From NCBI RefSeq assembly GCF_024628805.1, contig NZ_CP102382.1:2046001-2110000 (forward strand): a stretch of DNA of 64,000 nt. Direction: 5' to 3'. The position numbers and the translations under genes are program-made. This document shows positions 1-9,023 of this stretch, one piece after another (the stretch's first letter is position 1; the number at the start of each line of letters is the position of its first letter). The notes under the pieces are model-generated. The model was given only the letters and a program-made list of their open reading frames with translations, made no database searches and was not told the DNA's origin. This DNA comes from Paenimyroides aestuarii (GTDB lineage Bacteria; Bacteroidota; Bacteroidia; Flavobacteriales; Flavobacteriaceae).

Positions 1-589
1 TTGGTGGCAACATATCGCGCAATGCATCATATAAAGGTTGCATATACGGATCGAGTTTTTCCTTCATATCGCCCGGTAAAAAACCTAAATTTTCCCCTGC
101 TTCAACTGCTGGTCGGGTCAAAATAATACGTTTTACCTGCTTTTCTTTCAACGCTTTTACCGCCAAAGCAACACCCGTGTAGGTTTTACCGGTTCCCGCA
201 GGACCAATGGCAAAAACCATATCGTTTTTAAAAACCAAATCTACCAATTTCTGCTGATTAGGTGTGGTGGCTTTAATGAGTTTTCCACCCAAACCGTGCA
301 CCAAAATTTCATCTGATTTATCCATTCGTTGCGGAACATCATCTAAAATCAATCGTTCAATAATGTTTTCGTTGAGCTGGTTGTATTTATCGTAATACTT
401 TAAAATACGTTCAAAACGCGTTTCAAACTGATCCAAAATTTCAGCTTCGCCAAAAATTTTCATGGTAGTTCCGCGGGCTACTATTTTTAGTTTTGGATAC
501 AGCTTTTTAATCACCTCTAAATGTATATCTTGCGGACCCCAAAAATCTTTCGGGGTAATGTGTTCTAATTCTATGATTCTTTCGTTCAA
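1..589 (-). CDS. PhoH family ATPase (C-terminus outside window)
   Basis: Translating the minus strand gives about 196 residues of a PhoH-like P-loop protein: an N-terminal segment LNERIIELEHITPKDFWGP, a KH-like region, then the Walker A motif GPAGTGKT followed by TRPAVEAGENLGFLPGD, a PhoH signature. PhoH-like proteins are cytoplasmic ATPases linked to RNA metabolism; the exact role is unsettled. The start is a TTG at 587-589: an in-frame TAG lies two codons upstream, and family members begin with (M)NERIIELEH. The gene is divergent from the SAM-hydrolysing enzyme at 675. The C-terminus runs off the window. Confidence 0.9.
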   Translation of the reverse strand, partial: MNERIIELEHITPKDFWGPQDIHLEVIKKLYPKLKIVARGTTMKIFGEAEILDQFETRFERILKYYDKYNQLNENIIERLILDDVPQRMDKSDEILVHGLGGKLIKATTPNQQKLVDLVFKNDMVFAIGPAGTGKTYTGVALAVKALKEKQVKRIILTRPAVEAGENLGFLPGDMKEKLDPYMQPLYDALRDMLPP

Positions 590-597
590 AAGCTACA

Positions 598-623
598 TTG
601 TTTAATTAAAATAATTAGTTTTG
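598..623 (+). promoter_or_regulatory. Putative Bacteroidota promoter for the gene at 675
   Basis: A TAnnTTTG -7 box (TAGTTTTG, 616-623) follows a TTG at 598-600. The 15-nt spacing is shorter than the usual 17-23, so the -33 assignment is weak. It lies in the divergent intergenic region. Confidence 0.4.
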
Positions 624-674
624 CATATATCAAATCTAATAAAAAAAAACAAAAAACACTAACAAAAAAAGCGA

Positions 675-1499
675 ATGTCAATTATTACATTAACAACAGA
701 TTACGGTATAAAAGATCATTTTGTTGCAGCGGTTAAAGGTAAAATTTTATCGCGCATGCCGTTGGTTCAAATAGTTGATATTTCGCATTGTATTGATTTT
801 TACAATATTGCCAACGCAAGTTATGTGCTTTATGGAGCGTATAATAATTTTCCGAAAGGTACTATTCACATGGTTTTGGTGGAAGCAGAAATGTTTGATC
901 AAACATCGTTTTTGCTTGCAAAATTAAACGGTCACTACATTTTAACGGCCAACAATGGTACCATTACGCTATTGGCTTCTGCCGAAGATGCGATTGAAAT
1001 TATTGATTTAAAAATACCCGATTTTTGTTCGGATACCATTTCGCTTTATAATCATGTGGCAGAAAGTATCTTAAACAAGGAACCTTTTGAGGAATTAGGT
1101 GCACCAATCGATTACAACGATTGCGAATTGTTGGTGGAATTGCGCCCAAAAGTTGCAGATGACGAAAACGCCATTAAAGGTTCTGTGATTTATATTGACC
1201 ATTACGGAAACGCTGTTACCAATATCACCAAGGAACTGTTTGAACGTGTTCGGAAAGAACGAAAGTTTGAAATTGCTGCCAAAAGATACCGCATTAACCG
1301 CATTAATGCTTTTTATGGTGATTTTAATACAGAAAACAAGTCGTTGCGCGAATTTGAAGGTGATATGTTGTTTATTTTTAATGATTTGGGTTTTTTGCAA
1401 ATGGCAATATATAAGTCCGATTTAGAAAATGTGGGCAATGCCAAAAGCTTGTTTGGTGTGTCATACCGCGACACCGTAATTATTGAATTTACCGAATAA
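675..1499 (+). CDS. SAM hydrolase / S-adenosyl-L-methionine hydroxide adenosyltransferase (DUF62)
   Basis: The 274-residue protein has the DUF62 hallmarks: N-terminal TLTTDYGIKDHFVAAVKG, with the conserved D-Y-G and D-x-F-V-x-x-x-K-G pattern, and YIDHYGNAVTNI near residue 175. Family members split S-adenosylmethionine to adenosine and methionine in the cytoplasm. The length is typical. It is divergent from the phoH-family gene and is followed 8 bp later by a small monooxygenase-fold gene, so the two may be cotranscribed. Physiological role in this organism is inferred only. Confidence 0.88.
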   Translation: MSIITLTTDYGIKDHFVAAVKGKILSRMPLVQIVDISHCIDFYNIANASYVLYGAYNNFPKGTIHMVLVEAEMFDQTSFLLAKLNGHYILTANNGTITLLASAEDAIEIIDLKIPDFCSDTISLYNHVAESILNKEPFEELGAPIDYNDCELLVELRPKVADDENAIKGSVIYIDHYGNAVTNITKELFERVRKERKFEIAAKRYRINRINAFYGDFNTENKSLREFEGDMLFIFNDLGFLQMAIYKSDLENVGNAKSLFGVSYRDTVIIEFTE

Positions 1500-1507
1500 A
1501 TAAAGAT

Positions 1508-1804
1508 ATGTTTATAAGAATAGTTAAAATGAGTTTTCACGAAGAGAAAATTCCGTTGTTTTTAGAGAACTTTCACAGTGTTAAAAACGATATAAGAAAT
1601 TTTCCAGGAAACAATTTTTTAGAGCTTTATCAAGATAAAAGCAATCCAAGTATCTTTTTCACATATTCTATTTGGAATGAAGAAGAAGATTTAGAAAAGT
1701 ATCGAAATTCCGAGCTTTTTAAAGAGGTTTGGGCTTTTACAAAAGCATTTTTTAATGATAAACCCCAAGCGTGGAGTGTTGATAAATTGGTTACATTGGA
1801 TTGA
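1508..1804 (+). CDS. Antibiotic biosynthesis monooxygenase (ABM) family protein
   Basis: The 98-residue single-domain protein has a ferredoxin-like alpha+beta pattern typical of ABM/YgiN proteins: FIRIVKMSFHEEKIPLFLENF, then FLELYQDKSNPSIFFTYSIWNEEEDLEKYRNS. Such proteins act as small dimeric oxygenases or as uncharacterised stress proteins, and no cofactor residue can be assigned here. It starts 8 bp after the DUF62 gene, suggesting a two-gene operon. Confidence 0.75.
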   Translation: MFIRIVKMSFHEEKIPLFLENFHSVKNDIRNFPGNNFLELYQDKSNPSIFFTYSIWNEEEDLEKYRNSELFKEVWAFTKAFFNDKPQAWSVDKLVTLD

Positions 1805-1862
1805 TTTATTCAAAATTGCATAAATTTTAACCACCTTTACACTATTAAATTGAATTTATAGA

Positions 1863-2588
1863 ATGAAAGCATTGTTATTAAGAGAAATCAAATCGTTTTT
1901 TGGTTCGCTTACCGGCTATTTGGTTATCGCCGTATTTTTAATTTTAAATGGAATTTTTCTGTGGATTGTTGACGGATCTTATAACATTCTGCAAAGCGGT
2001 TATAATGATTTAACCCCGTTTTTTCAACTAGCACCGTTGGTTTTGCTTTTGTTGATTCCTGCAATTACCATGAAAAGTATTTCAGACGAGCGCAAACAAG
2101 GAACTATTGAATTATTGGTAACCAAACCATTGAGCTTAAATCAAATCGTTACTGGTAAGTTTTTAGGTGCTTTTTTGTTGGTTGTTATCGCCATTTTGCC
2201 AACGCTTTTATACATCATCATATTAAACCCGTATGGTTTGCCGGCTGGAAATATGGATATGGGCAGCACTATTGGTTCTTATTTGGGACTATTGTTTTTA
2301 ATGGCTGCTTACACAAGTATCGGTATTTTTTGCTCGTCGTTGTCTGAAAATCAAATTGTAGCTTTTATTACTGCGGTAGTCATTTGCTTTGTTTTGTATA
2401 TGGGTTTTGATCAATTAGCAGAATTGTTCAAATCATCGGCAACAATTATAGAAAAAGTGGGAATGAGCTATCATTTTAAAAGTATGAGCAGAGGGGTAAT
2501 TGATACCCGAGATGTTATTTATTTTGTATCATTAACTATTTTCTTTTTAATGGCAACAGTGTTTAACCTTAAAAGCGTGCGTAAATAA
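1863..2588 (+). CDS. gldF: Gliding-motility ABC transporter permease GldF
   Basis: The 241-residue protein has six predicted membrane segments and the ABC-2 permease signature SISDERKQGTIELLVTKPLSLNQIVTGKFLGA (about residues 71-103, quoted in part). GldF with GldG and the ATPase GldA forms an ABC transporter linked to Bacteroidota gliding. The gene overlaps gldG through TAATG at 2586-2590, so translation is probably coupled. No gldA is present nearby, which fits Flavobacterium, where gldA is unlinked. Confidence 0.93.
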   Translation: MKALLLREIKSFFGSLTGYLVIAVFLILNGIFLWIVDGSYNILQSGYNDLTPFFQLAPLVLLLLIPAITMKSISDERKQGTIELLVTKPLSLNQIVTGKFLGAFLLVVIAILPTLLYIIILNPYGLPAGNMDMGSTIGSYLGLLFLMAAYTSIGIFCSSLSENQIVAFITAVVICFVLYMGFDQLAELFKSSATIIEKVGMSYHFKSMSRGVIDTRDVIYFVSLTIFFLMATVFNLKSVRK

Positions 2589-4267
2589 TGAAAAGTAGTA
2601 AAAGAATTCAGTCGTTTTTAGGCATTGCAATTGCATTGATTGTTTTAAATATTGTAGGTGGATATGTGTATCATCGTTTCGATTTAACTTCAGACAAGCG
2701 CTACACATTATCCGAAACTACTAAAAACATACTTGATCAGGTAAGCGAACCCGTTTTTATTGATGTGTATTTAGAAGGAGATTTTCCTGCGGAATTGCGG
2801 AAACTTCAAACCGAAACCAAGCAGTTATTAGAAGAGTTTCAGGCATATAACAGTGCTGTTAATTTTATTTTTGTAAACCCGATCGCCAACGAAAACGAAG
2901 CTACACAAATGGCAGAGCAGTTGTATGCAAACGGTATGAAACCTATAAATATTTCGGTAAACGACAAAGGCAAACAGTCGCAAGAAATGGTTTTTCCGTG
3001 GGCAGTGGCAACCAAAGGCGAAAACCATGCAAAAATACAATTGCTAAAAGGCATGATGAGTGCTTCAACCGAAGAAAAGATAGCATCTTCTGTGCAACAT
3101 TTAGAATATGCAATTACCGAAGCAATCTATAAAGTAAATACCGAAAAATCTAAAAAAATAGCCATTATTAAAGGAATTGGTGAACCCAATGATGTGTACA
3201 TTGCCGATTTTTTGCGCACCTTAAAAGACAGTTATTTTATTGCACCGTTTACGCTAGACAGTGTGGCTGTAAATCCGCAGAAAACATTAAAAGATTTACA
3301 AGCTTATGATTTAGCCATCATCACAAAACCAACAAAAGCCTTCGATGAAAATCAAATACAAGTGTTGGATCAATTTGTAATGAACGGCGGCAAATCGATC
3401 TGGATGTTGGATCAAGTACAAGCAGATATGGACAGTTTGTACAATCCAAGTAGCGAAATGCTTGCTTATCCAAAAGATCAAAGTTTGGGCGAAATGCTTT
3501 TTAAATACGGTGTGCGTGTAAATCCTGATTTGGTGAAAGACGAATACGGATCGCCTATAAAACTGGCAGTTGGTCAGCAAGGCAGCGAAACCGTTTACGA
3601 AACGTTTAACTGGAAATTTGCTCCGTATGTAGTGAGCGGATCCAATCATCCTATTGTAAAAAATATAGAAGTAGTGAAATTTGATTTCGCAAACAGTATC
3701 GACACGCTGAAAAACAATATCAAAAAAACGGTATTGCTGGCTTCGTCACCGCTTTCTGTTAAAGTAGGAACACCAAGTGTCGTGAGTTTATCAAACACTA
3801 TCAATGAAAAAGTAGATCCTAAAAAAGTAAAAATGCAATCGTTTCCGTTGGCAGTTTTGTTAGAAGGAAGTTTCACATCGGTCTTTAAAAACCGCATAGT
3901 TCCTTTTCAAACAGAAGGTTATCTGAATGAGGGAAAAGCCACAAAAATGATTGTGATTTCAGATGGCGATGTAGTGCGCAATCAGCTTGATCAAGATTAT
4001 CAACCAATGGAACTAGGTTATGACAAATGGACCAACACCTTGTACGGAAACAAAGAATTTTTGGTAAATGCGGTAAATTATTTGTTAGACGATACCGGAC
4101 TGATGGAATTGCGAACCAAAGAAGTGAAATTAGCATTGCTTGATAAAGAAAAAGTTTATACCGACTATAGTTTTATTCAAATCATAATAGTTGTTTTACC
4201 GTTGGCTGTATTGGCTGTTTTTGGATTTATTTTTACTTATTTACGCAAAAAGAAATACACAAGGTAG
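2588..4267 (+). CDS. gldG: Gliding-motility ABC transporter substrate-binding-like protein GldG
   Basis: The 559-residue protein has an N-terminal transmembrane helix (about 9-28), the conserved RFDLTSDKRYTLS motif just after it, a long periplasmic GldG/ABC-type region, and a C-terminal helix (about 530-552) followed by a basic tail. This matches GldG in length and topology. Its ATG overlaps the gldF stop codon. gldG is followed by dnaN in Flavobacterium, as here, except that a GIY-YIG gene now lies between them. Confidence 0.93.
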   Translation: MKSSKRIQSFLGIAIALIVLNIVGGYVYHRFDLTSDKRYTLSETTKNILDQVSEPVFIDVYLEGDFPAELRKLQTETKQLLEEFQAYNSAVNFIFVNPIANENEATQMAEQLYANGMKPINISVNDKGKQSQEMVFPWAVATKGENHAKIQLLKGMMSASTEEKIASSVQHLEYAITEAIYKVNTEKSKKIAIIKGIGEPNDVYIADFLRTLKDSYFIAPFTLDSVAVNPQKTLKDLQAYDLAIITKPTKAFDENQIQVLDQFVMNGGKSIWMLDQVQADMDSLYNPSSEMLAYPKDQSLGEMLFKYGVRVNPDLVKDEYGSPIKLAVGQQGSETVYETFNWKFAPYVVSGSNHPIVKNIEVVKFDFANSIDTLKNNIKKTVLLASSPLSVKVGTPSVVSLSNTINEKVDPKKVKMQSFPLAVLLEGSFTSVFKNRIVPFQTEGYLNEGKATKMIVISDGDVVRNQLDQDYQPMELGYDKWTNTLYGNKEFLVNAVNYLLDDTGLMELRTKEVKLALLDKEKVYTDYSFIQIIIVVLPLAVLAVFGFIFTYLRKKKYTR

Positions 4268-4310
4268 TTTAATTTAGTTGTATTAGAAACACTATTAGCA
4301 AAATGATATA

Positions 4311-5144
4311 ATGAGTATGACATTACACGAAGCGATAGAGAAAGTTTTGCGGCAAAAAGGGATGTCTATGACAACTCAACAAATTGCAGATGAATTAAAT
4401 GAAAATAATTGGTATAATAAAAGAGATGGTTCCAAAATTCTGGCATTTCAAATTCATGGTAGAACAAGAAATTATTCCCATCTTTTTAAAAGAGAAGGTG
4501 CATCAGTTTCTCTTATAGAAAAATCAATAATAAATACAATAACAAATAAAACCAAAATAATAAAACCAATACTTGAATTGACCGATATTTCTCTAAAAGA
4601 TAAATTATTGTTTGAAAATGATTTAATGAATGAAAAAAAGTATAGAAAGGCAAGTGAAATTGACAATATAGTTCCAAATACTTCAGGAATTTATTGCATT
4701 CGAATTTCAAATATTGACAAAATTCCAAATCCATTTAATCTTTTTTTATCAGATAGACGACATAATATTATTTATATGGGTATTGCAAAGAAGAGTTTAA
4801 GAACAAGATTTTTAAATCAAGAACTTCGCGCTAATGGACATGGAACATTTTTTAGAAGTATTGGTGCTATTCTTGGATATAGACCTCTTAAGGGTTCGCT
4901 TGTATCTAAAAAAAATAAACACAATTATAAATTTTCTAATACAGATGAACAAAAAATTATTAATTGGATTAATGATAATTTGGTAGTAAATTGGATTGAA
5001 TTTAATGATGATTTTGATACTTTGGAAAAAAGTTTAATACAAAAGTACAAACCACTAATAAATATTTCAAAAAATCCTTCAGCACTTAAAGAGCTGTCTG
5101 ATTTAAGAAAAATATGTGTTCATATTGCTAACAACAAAAAATAG
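4311..5144 (+). CDS. HARE-HTH / GIY-YIG nuclease-like protein
   Basis: The 277-residue protein appears to have two domains. Residues 1-65 (TLHEAIEKVLRQKGMSMTTQ, IADELNENNWYNKRDGS) resemble the HARE winged-helix domain. Residues 123-255 resemble a GIY-YIG endonuclease: SGIYCI at 125-130, IIYMGI at 153-158, basic SLRTRF at 162-167, and a distal LEKSLIQKYKPLIN with the usual Glu and Asn. Function is not known; nuclease activity is inferred from motifs. It is more AT-rich than its neighbours and splits the gldG-dnaN pair, which suggests horizontal acquisition. Confidence 0.7.
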   Translation: MSMTLHEAIEKVLRQKGMSMTTQQIADELNENNWYNKRDGSKILAFQIHGRTRNYSHLFKREGASVSLIEKSIINTITNKTKIIKPILELTDISLKDKLLFENDLMNEKKYRKASEIDNIVPNTSGIYCIRISNIDKIPNPFNLFLSDRRHNIIYMGIAKKSLRTRFLNQELRANGHGTFFRSIGAILGYRPLKGSLVSKKNKHNYKFSNTDEQKIINWINDNLVVNWIEFNDDFDTLEKSLIQKYKPLINISKNPSALKELSDLRKICVHIANNKK

Positions 5145-5242
5145 TTCAAATAAAATAAAGAAATCTACGTGGTTAAAGAAATAGATATTTTATGCTATTA
5201 TAAAGGGTAAAAATAAAGTTTTATTTTTCGCCTTAAATGAAA

Positions 5243-5250
5243 TATATTTG
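5243..5250 (+). promoter_or_regulatory. Putative dnaN promoter -7 box
   Basis: TATATTTG (5243-5250) matches the Bacteroidota -7 consensus TAnnTTTG, 38 bp before the dnaN ATG. No clear TTG -33 box is seen at standard spacing. Confidence 0.45.
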
Positions 5251-5287
5251 TAAAAATTTGCCGTAAAGGCATAAATAAAAGAAACAG

Positions 5288-6406
5288 ATGAAATTTATTG
5301 TATCGAGCTCGTATTTATTGAAACAATTACAAGTTTTAGGAAGCGTAATAAATAGCAGCAACACCTTACATATTCTTGATAATTTCTTATTTGAACTTGA
5401 TCAAAATCAATTAAAAGTATCGGCATCGGATTTAGAAACCACCATGACTGCTACTTTAGAGATCGAATCAACAAGCGAAGGTTCAATTGCCGTTCCGGCA
5501 CGTTTATTATTAGAAACTTTAAAAACATTTCCTGAACAACCGCTCACTTTCACAGTAAAAGAAAACAGTACTATTGAAATCAGCTCTGATTTAGGAAAGT
5601 ATGTTTTAGCATATTTGCCAGGCGAAGAATTTCCAAAGGCAGAAATGTTAGAAGATCCTTCAAAAGCAGAAATTAGTGCCGAAATATTGTTCACAGCAAT
5701 CAGTAAAACGATTTTTGCTGCTGGAAATGATGATTTGCGTCCGGTGATGTCGGGTGTATATTTTCAATTTGCACCAACAGGTGTGATTTTTGTTGCTACT
5801 GATGCACATAAATTGGTGAAATATTCCCGCACCGATGTTACCAGCTCTGCAGAAGCAAACTTTATCATGCCTAAAAAGCCTTTAAATATTTTAAAAAATA
5901 TTTTAGCCACAGCTGATGCAGCCGTTTCTATTGAATATAACGACTCAAATGCGATGTTTAGTTTTGATAATTACACATTGATTTGTAGATTAATTGATGG
6001 AAAATATCCAAACTACGAAGCAGTAATACCAAAAGAAAATCCCAATAAATTGATTATTTCACGCACACAGTTTTTAAGTTCTGTTCGCCGTGTTGCAATT
6101 TATGCAAACAAAACCACACACCAAATTCGTTTAAAAATTGCCGGAACTGAATTGAATATTTCCGCAGAAGATATTGACTATTCAAACAAAGCAGACGAGC
6201 GTTTAACGTGTGATTACACAGGAGACGATATGCAAATCGGTTTCAATTCGCGCTTTTTAACCGAGATGTTGACCAACTTGCAGTCCGATGAAATACAATT
6301 GGAAATGTCGCTACCGAACCGTGCCGGAATTTTAACTCCGATCGATGGATTAGACGAAGGCGAAACAGTTACCATGCTTGTTATGCCGGTAATGCTGAAT
6401 AATTAA
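5288..6406 (+). CDS. dnaN: DNA polymerase III subunit beta (sliding clamp)
   Basis: The 372-residue protein shows the beta-clamp architecture of three repeated domains: an N-terminal KFIVSSSYLLKQLQVLGSVI, a central FLFELDQNQLKVSASDLETT, and the C-terminal end MLVMPVMLNN, which contains the M-P-M-R-like terminus. It forms a dimeric ring that tethers DNA polymerase and binds MutL, Hda-like and other clamp-binding partners. Length is typical. A strong terminator follows at 6451. Confidence 0.96.
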   Translation: MKFIVSSSYLLKQLQVLGSVINSSNTLHILDNFLFELDQNQLKVSASDLETTMTATLEIESTSEGSIAVPARLLLETLKTFPEQPLTFTVKENSTIEISSDLGKYVLAYLPGEEFPKAEMLEDPSKAEISAEILFTAISKTIFAAGNDDLRPVMSGVYFQFAPTGVIFVATDAHKLVKYSRTDVTSSAEANFIMPKKPLNILKNILATADAAVSIEYNDSNAMFSFDNYTLICRLIDGKYPNYEAVIPKENPNKLIISRTQFLSSVRRVAIYANKTTHQIRLKIAGTELNISAEDIDYSNKADERLTCDYTGDDMQIGFNSRFLTEMLTNLQSDEIQLEMSLPNRAGILTPIDGLDEGETVTMLVMPVMLNN

Positions 6407-6450
6407 TATTCTATACCAGATTATTTCTTCCATTTTTTTGGAAATTCTAT

Positions 6451-6498
6451 AAAACCAAAAACCTCAATAGCCGTATGCTGTTGAGGTTTTTGGTTTTT
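6451..6498 (+). terminator. dnaN terminator
   Basis: A long perfect hairpin (AAAACCAAAAACCTCAA pairing with TTGAGGTTTTTGGTTTT) ends in T residues; the A/T arms may let it work on both strands. Confidence 0.85.
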
Positions 6499-6584
6499 AA
6501 AATAATTTTGCTGCATAAATCTATACAATCAAAATCATTAACTATAAATTAGAGAAATTGTTTTTGTAAGAATAATATTTAAAA

Positions 6585-7049
6585 TTACCCCAAAAACGCC
6601 TGCATCATCCAGATTTGTTTTTCTTGTTCCGTGATTAAATCACTCATCATTGCGTTGGTTCCTTCATCGTTAATAGCGCCCGATTTTTCTAAAAGTTCGC
6701 GTTCAATTACCAGTAAATCGGCTAATGAATTCACAACCATTTCCACCGCTTTTTCGTCGTTTGTTATGTTGTTCGCAACATTGAGTTTGTTGTTTGCTAA
6801 ATAATCCTCAAATGTATGTAAAGGAGTGCCACCTAATGTAAGCACACGCTCTGCAATTTCATCGATTCGCAATTGGGCTTGATTGTACAATTCTTCAAAC
6901 TTTACGTGTAATTCAAAAAATCGCTTTCCACGAATGTTCCAATGTAAGCCGCGCAAATTTTGATAATATACTTGAAAGTTCGATAAAAGAACGTTTAAAA
7001 GCTCAATGTTTTCTTTGGTTTCCTTTTGTGGTAATCCTAAAATTTTCAT
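6585..7049 (-). CDS. dps: Dps family ferroxidase / DNA-protecting protein
   Basis: The 154-residue ferritin-like protein carries the Dps ferroxidase pattern: LRGLHWNIRGKRFFELHVKFEE, with both conserved His, and IDEIAERVLTLGG with the Asp/Glu ligands. Dps forms dodecamers that oxidise iron with hydrogen peroxide and protect DNA. It is transcribed divergently from oxyR, a classic arrangement for peroxide control. No DNA-binding lysine-rich tail is visible at the N-terminus. Confidence 0.93.
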   Translation of the reverse strand: MKILGLPQKETKENIELLNVLLSNFQVYYQNLRGLHWNIRGKRFFELHVKFEELYNQAQLRIDEIAERVLTLGGTPLHTFEDYLANNKLNVANNITNDEKAVEMVVNSLADLLVIERELLEKSGAINDEGTNAMMSDLITEQEKQIWMMQAFLG

Positions 7050-7153
7050 GTGATTAATTTTTTGTATTCATTCAAATTTACAAATAAATAGCCGATATTT
7101 GTGTAAAGAAACAATCGATAGTACTTATGATTCAATAGATAAAATCATTAAAA

Positions 7154-8092
7154 ATGACTATTACACAACTAAATTACGTACTTGCCGTAGCCGAATTTCA
7201 AAATTTTACCATTGCTGCCGAAAAGTGTTTTGTAACACAACCCACATTAAGCATGCAAATTCAGAAGTTAGAAGAGGAGCTTGAAGTGAAAATTTTTGAT
7301 CGCAATAAAAAACCTATTCAACTCACCGAGGTGGGCAAACGAATTGTTGAACAAGCAAAAAGCATTGTAAACGAAGCCGATCGTATTAAAGACATCGTAG
7401 AACAGCAAAAAGGCTTTATTGGTGGCGATTTTAAGATAGGCATCATTCCTACAATTATGCCCACTCTTTTGCCAATGTTTTTAAAGAATTTTATTAAAAA
7501 ATATCCTAAAATTAATTTAATTGTTGAGGAGCACACTACAGATGAAATCATTAATCGGTTAAAAAAAGGACAGCTAGACGCTGCAATTGCCGCCACTCCT
7601 TTAAAAGAAAGCGATCTAAAAGAAATTGTACTGTATTATGAACCTTTTGTGGGGTATTTTCCAGCCGATTATAGAAAAGATTTGGTGCAACTATCTGCTA
7701 ATGATTTGAATATTAATGATATTTTATTGTTGCAAGATGGGCATTGTTTTACAAATGGAATTTTAAATATTTGCAAGGCATCAAAATTAGATGCTTTTCG
7801 CAGGTTTGAACTCACTTCGGGAAGTTTTGAAACATTGATTGGCTTGGCAAATGAAGGTTTGGGTGTAACTTTTTTGCCCTATCTACACACTTTAAACTTG
7901 AATGAAAAGGATCAAAAAAACCTCATTGAATTCGAAAATCCAAAACCATCAAGAGAAGTAAGTTTGATTTTTCCTAAAAACGAATTAAAAATTCATATCA
8001 TTGATGCGCTTCGAACCACAATAAGCGGGGTTGTTAAAGGCGCTATTACTTTTCAAGATATAGAAATTATTAGTCCGAAAATTACTGCATAA
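7154..8092 (+). CDS. oxyR: Peroxide-sensing LysR-type regulator OxyR
   Basis: The 312-residue LysR-type regulator has an N-terminal winged helix (TITQLNYVLAVAEFQNFTIA, TLSMQIQKLEEELEVKIFDR) and a C-terminal sensor domain. DGHCF (C198) and ICKAS (C207) are nine residues apart, the spacing of the redox pair in E. coli OxyR. It therefore probably senses H2O2 by disulfide formation and controls the divergent dps gene. The 104-bp shared intergenic region must hold its operator, but no operator was identified by eye. Confidence 0.92.
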   Translation: MTITQLNYVLAVAEFQNFTIAAEKCFVTQPTLSMQIQKLEEELEVKIFDRNKKPIQLTEVGKRIVEQAKSIVNEADRIKDIVEQQKGFIGGDFKIGIIPTIMPTLLPMFLKNFIKKYPKINLIVEEHTTDEIINRLKKGQLDAAIAATPLKESDLKEIVLYYEPFVGYFPADYRKDLVQLSANDLNINDILLLQDGHCFTNGILNICKASKLDAFRRFELTSGSFETLIGLANEGLGVTFLPYLHTLNLNEKDQKNLIEFENPKPSREVSLIFPKNELKIHIIDALRTTISGVVKGAITFQDIEIISPKITA

Positions 8093-8122
8093 AAAAGCTG
8101 TCCAGAAAGGACAGCTTTATTT
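8092..8122 (+). terminator. oxyR terminator
   Basis: The hairpin AAAGCTGTCC-AGAA-GGACAGCTTT is followed by ATTTTTT; it also faces the convergent small gene on the minus strand. Confidence 0.85.
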
Positions 8123-8123
8123 T

Positions 8124-8312
8124 TTATACTAATGCCAAAACTTCTTCAAATTCGGTTTTGTTTTTTGTGTAATCGATGATCCATTCTTTTAATTGATCAA
8201 TCTCGAAAGGCAGTAAAAAGTTAATCGCTTTAGTAAATTCTTTTATAAATAAATCTTTATTAAAACTTACTTTTTCTAAAATTTTTATAGTGTGAATTAA
8301 TCGCTCGGTCAT
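8124..8312 (-). CDS. Small conserved-looking hypothetical protein
   Basis: This 62-residue ORF (MTERLIHTIKILEKVSFNKD, ending FEEVLALV) is mainly helical and amphipathic. It has no signal peptide or recognisable domain. It is placed between oxyR and mnmD with clean intergenic boundaries, and the terminator at 8092-8122 lies just beyond its stop, which supports a real gene. Function not recognised. Confidence 0.6.
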   Translation of the reverse strand: MTERLIHTIKILEKVSFNKDLFIKEFTKAINFLLPFEIDQLKEWIIDYTKNKTEFEEVLALV

Positions 8313-8366
8313 AACATTTAATTTTTATATAAATATACCACACGAATTGATTTAATTCTAGTTTTT

Positions 8367-9023
8367 TTAGATTTTTTTAACAGCAAAAACCATCTCTCTT
8401 TTTCCTGGTGGTCCTTGTAATTTTTTTACCTTAAAGCCAATCTCTTTTAATCTGCGGTTTATTAAGCCTTTACACGCATAGGTTACAAAAATGCCGTTTG
8501 GTTGTAGTAAATTGTATGCTTTGCGTAAAATTTCTTCAGACCATAGTTCGCTTTGGTAATCGTATCCAAACACATCAAAATAAATAATATCAAAAAACTT
8601 GGTTGAAGCAAAATCTTCAATTTTGCAAAAATGCTTCAAGATACTAAAATGTGTTGTAACTTTTTCCAACTTATTGCAAGCAAGTTCGTGTAAATACTGC
8701 AACGATAGTGTTGTTTCCACAAAACTGTTGTAATTCAACGCTTGATATTCTTGCGCCACTAGCGGATAAGCTTCAATGGTTTCGTAATGAATTATAACGT
8801 TATTCTCACTAGCATATTGCATGGTTAGCAATGCGTTTAAGCCTGTTCCAAAACCAAATTCCAAAACGTTAATGGAGTTTTTACAAACGTGTTCCAATCC
8901 ATTTTTTATATAAACATGTAGCGATTCTTGCACAGCGCCATGCTTAGAATGAAATGTTTCGCCCATGTTTGTAACCAGTAAACTATGCGATCCGTCGTTT
9001 GTAAGAATCAGCTCGCGTTTCAT
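8367..9023 (-). CDS. mnmD: tRNA mnm5s2U34 methyltransferase MnmD
   Basis: The protein begins MKRELILTNDGSHSLLV and contains LEFGFGTGLNAL, the SAM-binding motif I of MnmD-type enzymes, then the family C-terminus RRLKEIGFKVKKLQGPPGKREM, ending in AVKKI. It performs the last methylation of mnm5s2U at the wobble position of certain tRNAs; in Bacteroidota it stands alone without the MnmC oxidase domain. The ATG at 9021-9023 is preferred over a longer reading because it overlaps the upstream gene's stop as TAATG and matches the family N-terminus. Confidence 0.9.
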   Translation of the reverse strand: MKRELILTNDGSHSLLVTNMGETFHSKHGAVQESLHVYIKNGLEHVCKNSINVLEFGFGTGLNALLTMQYASENNVIIHYETIEAYPLVAQEYQALNYNSFVETTLSLQYLHELACNKLEKVTTHFSILKHFCKIEDFASTKFFDIIYFDVFGYDYQSELWSEEILRKAYNLLQPNGIFVTYACKGLINRRLKEIGFKVKKLQGPPGKREMVFAVKKI

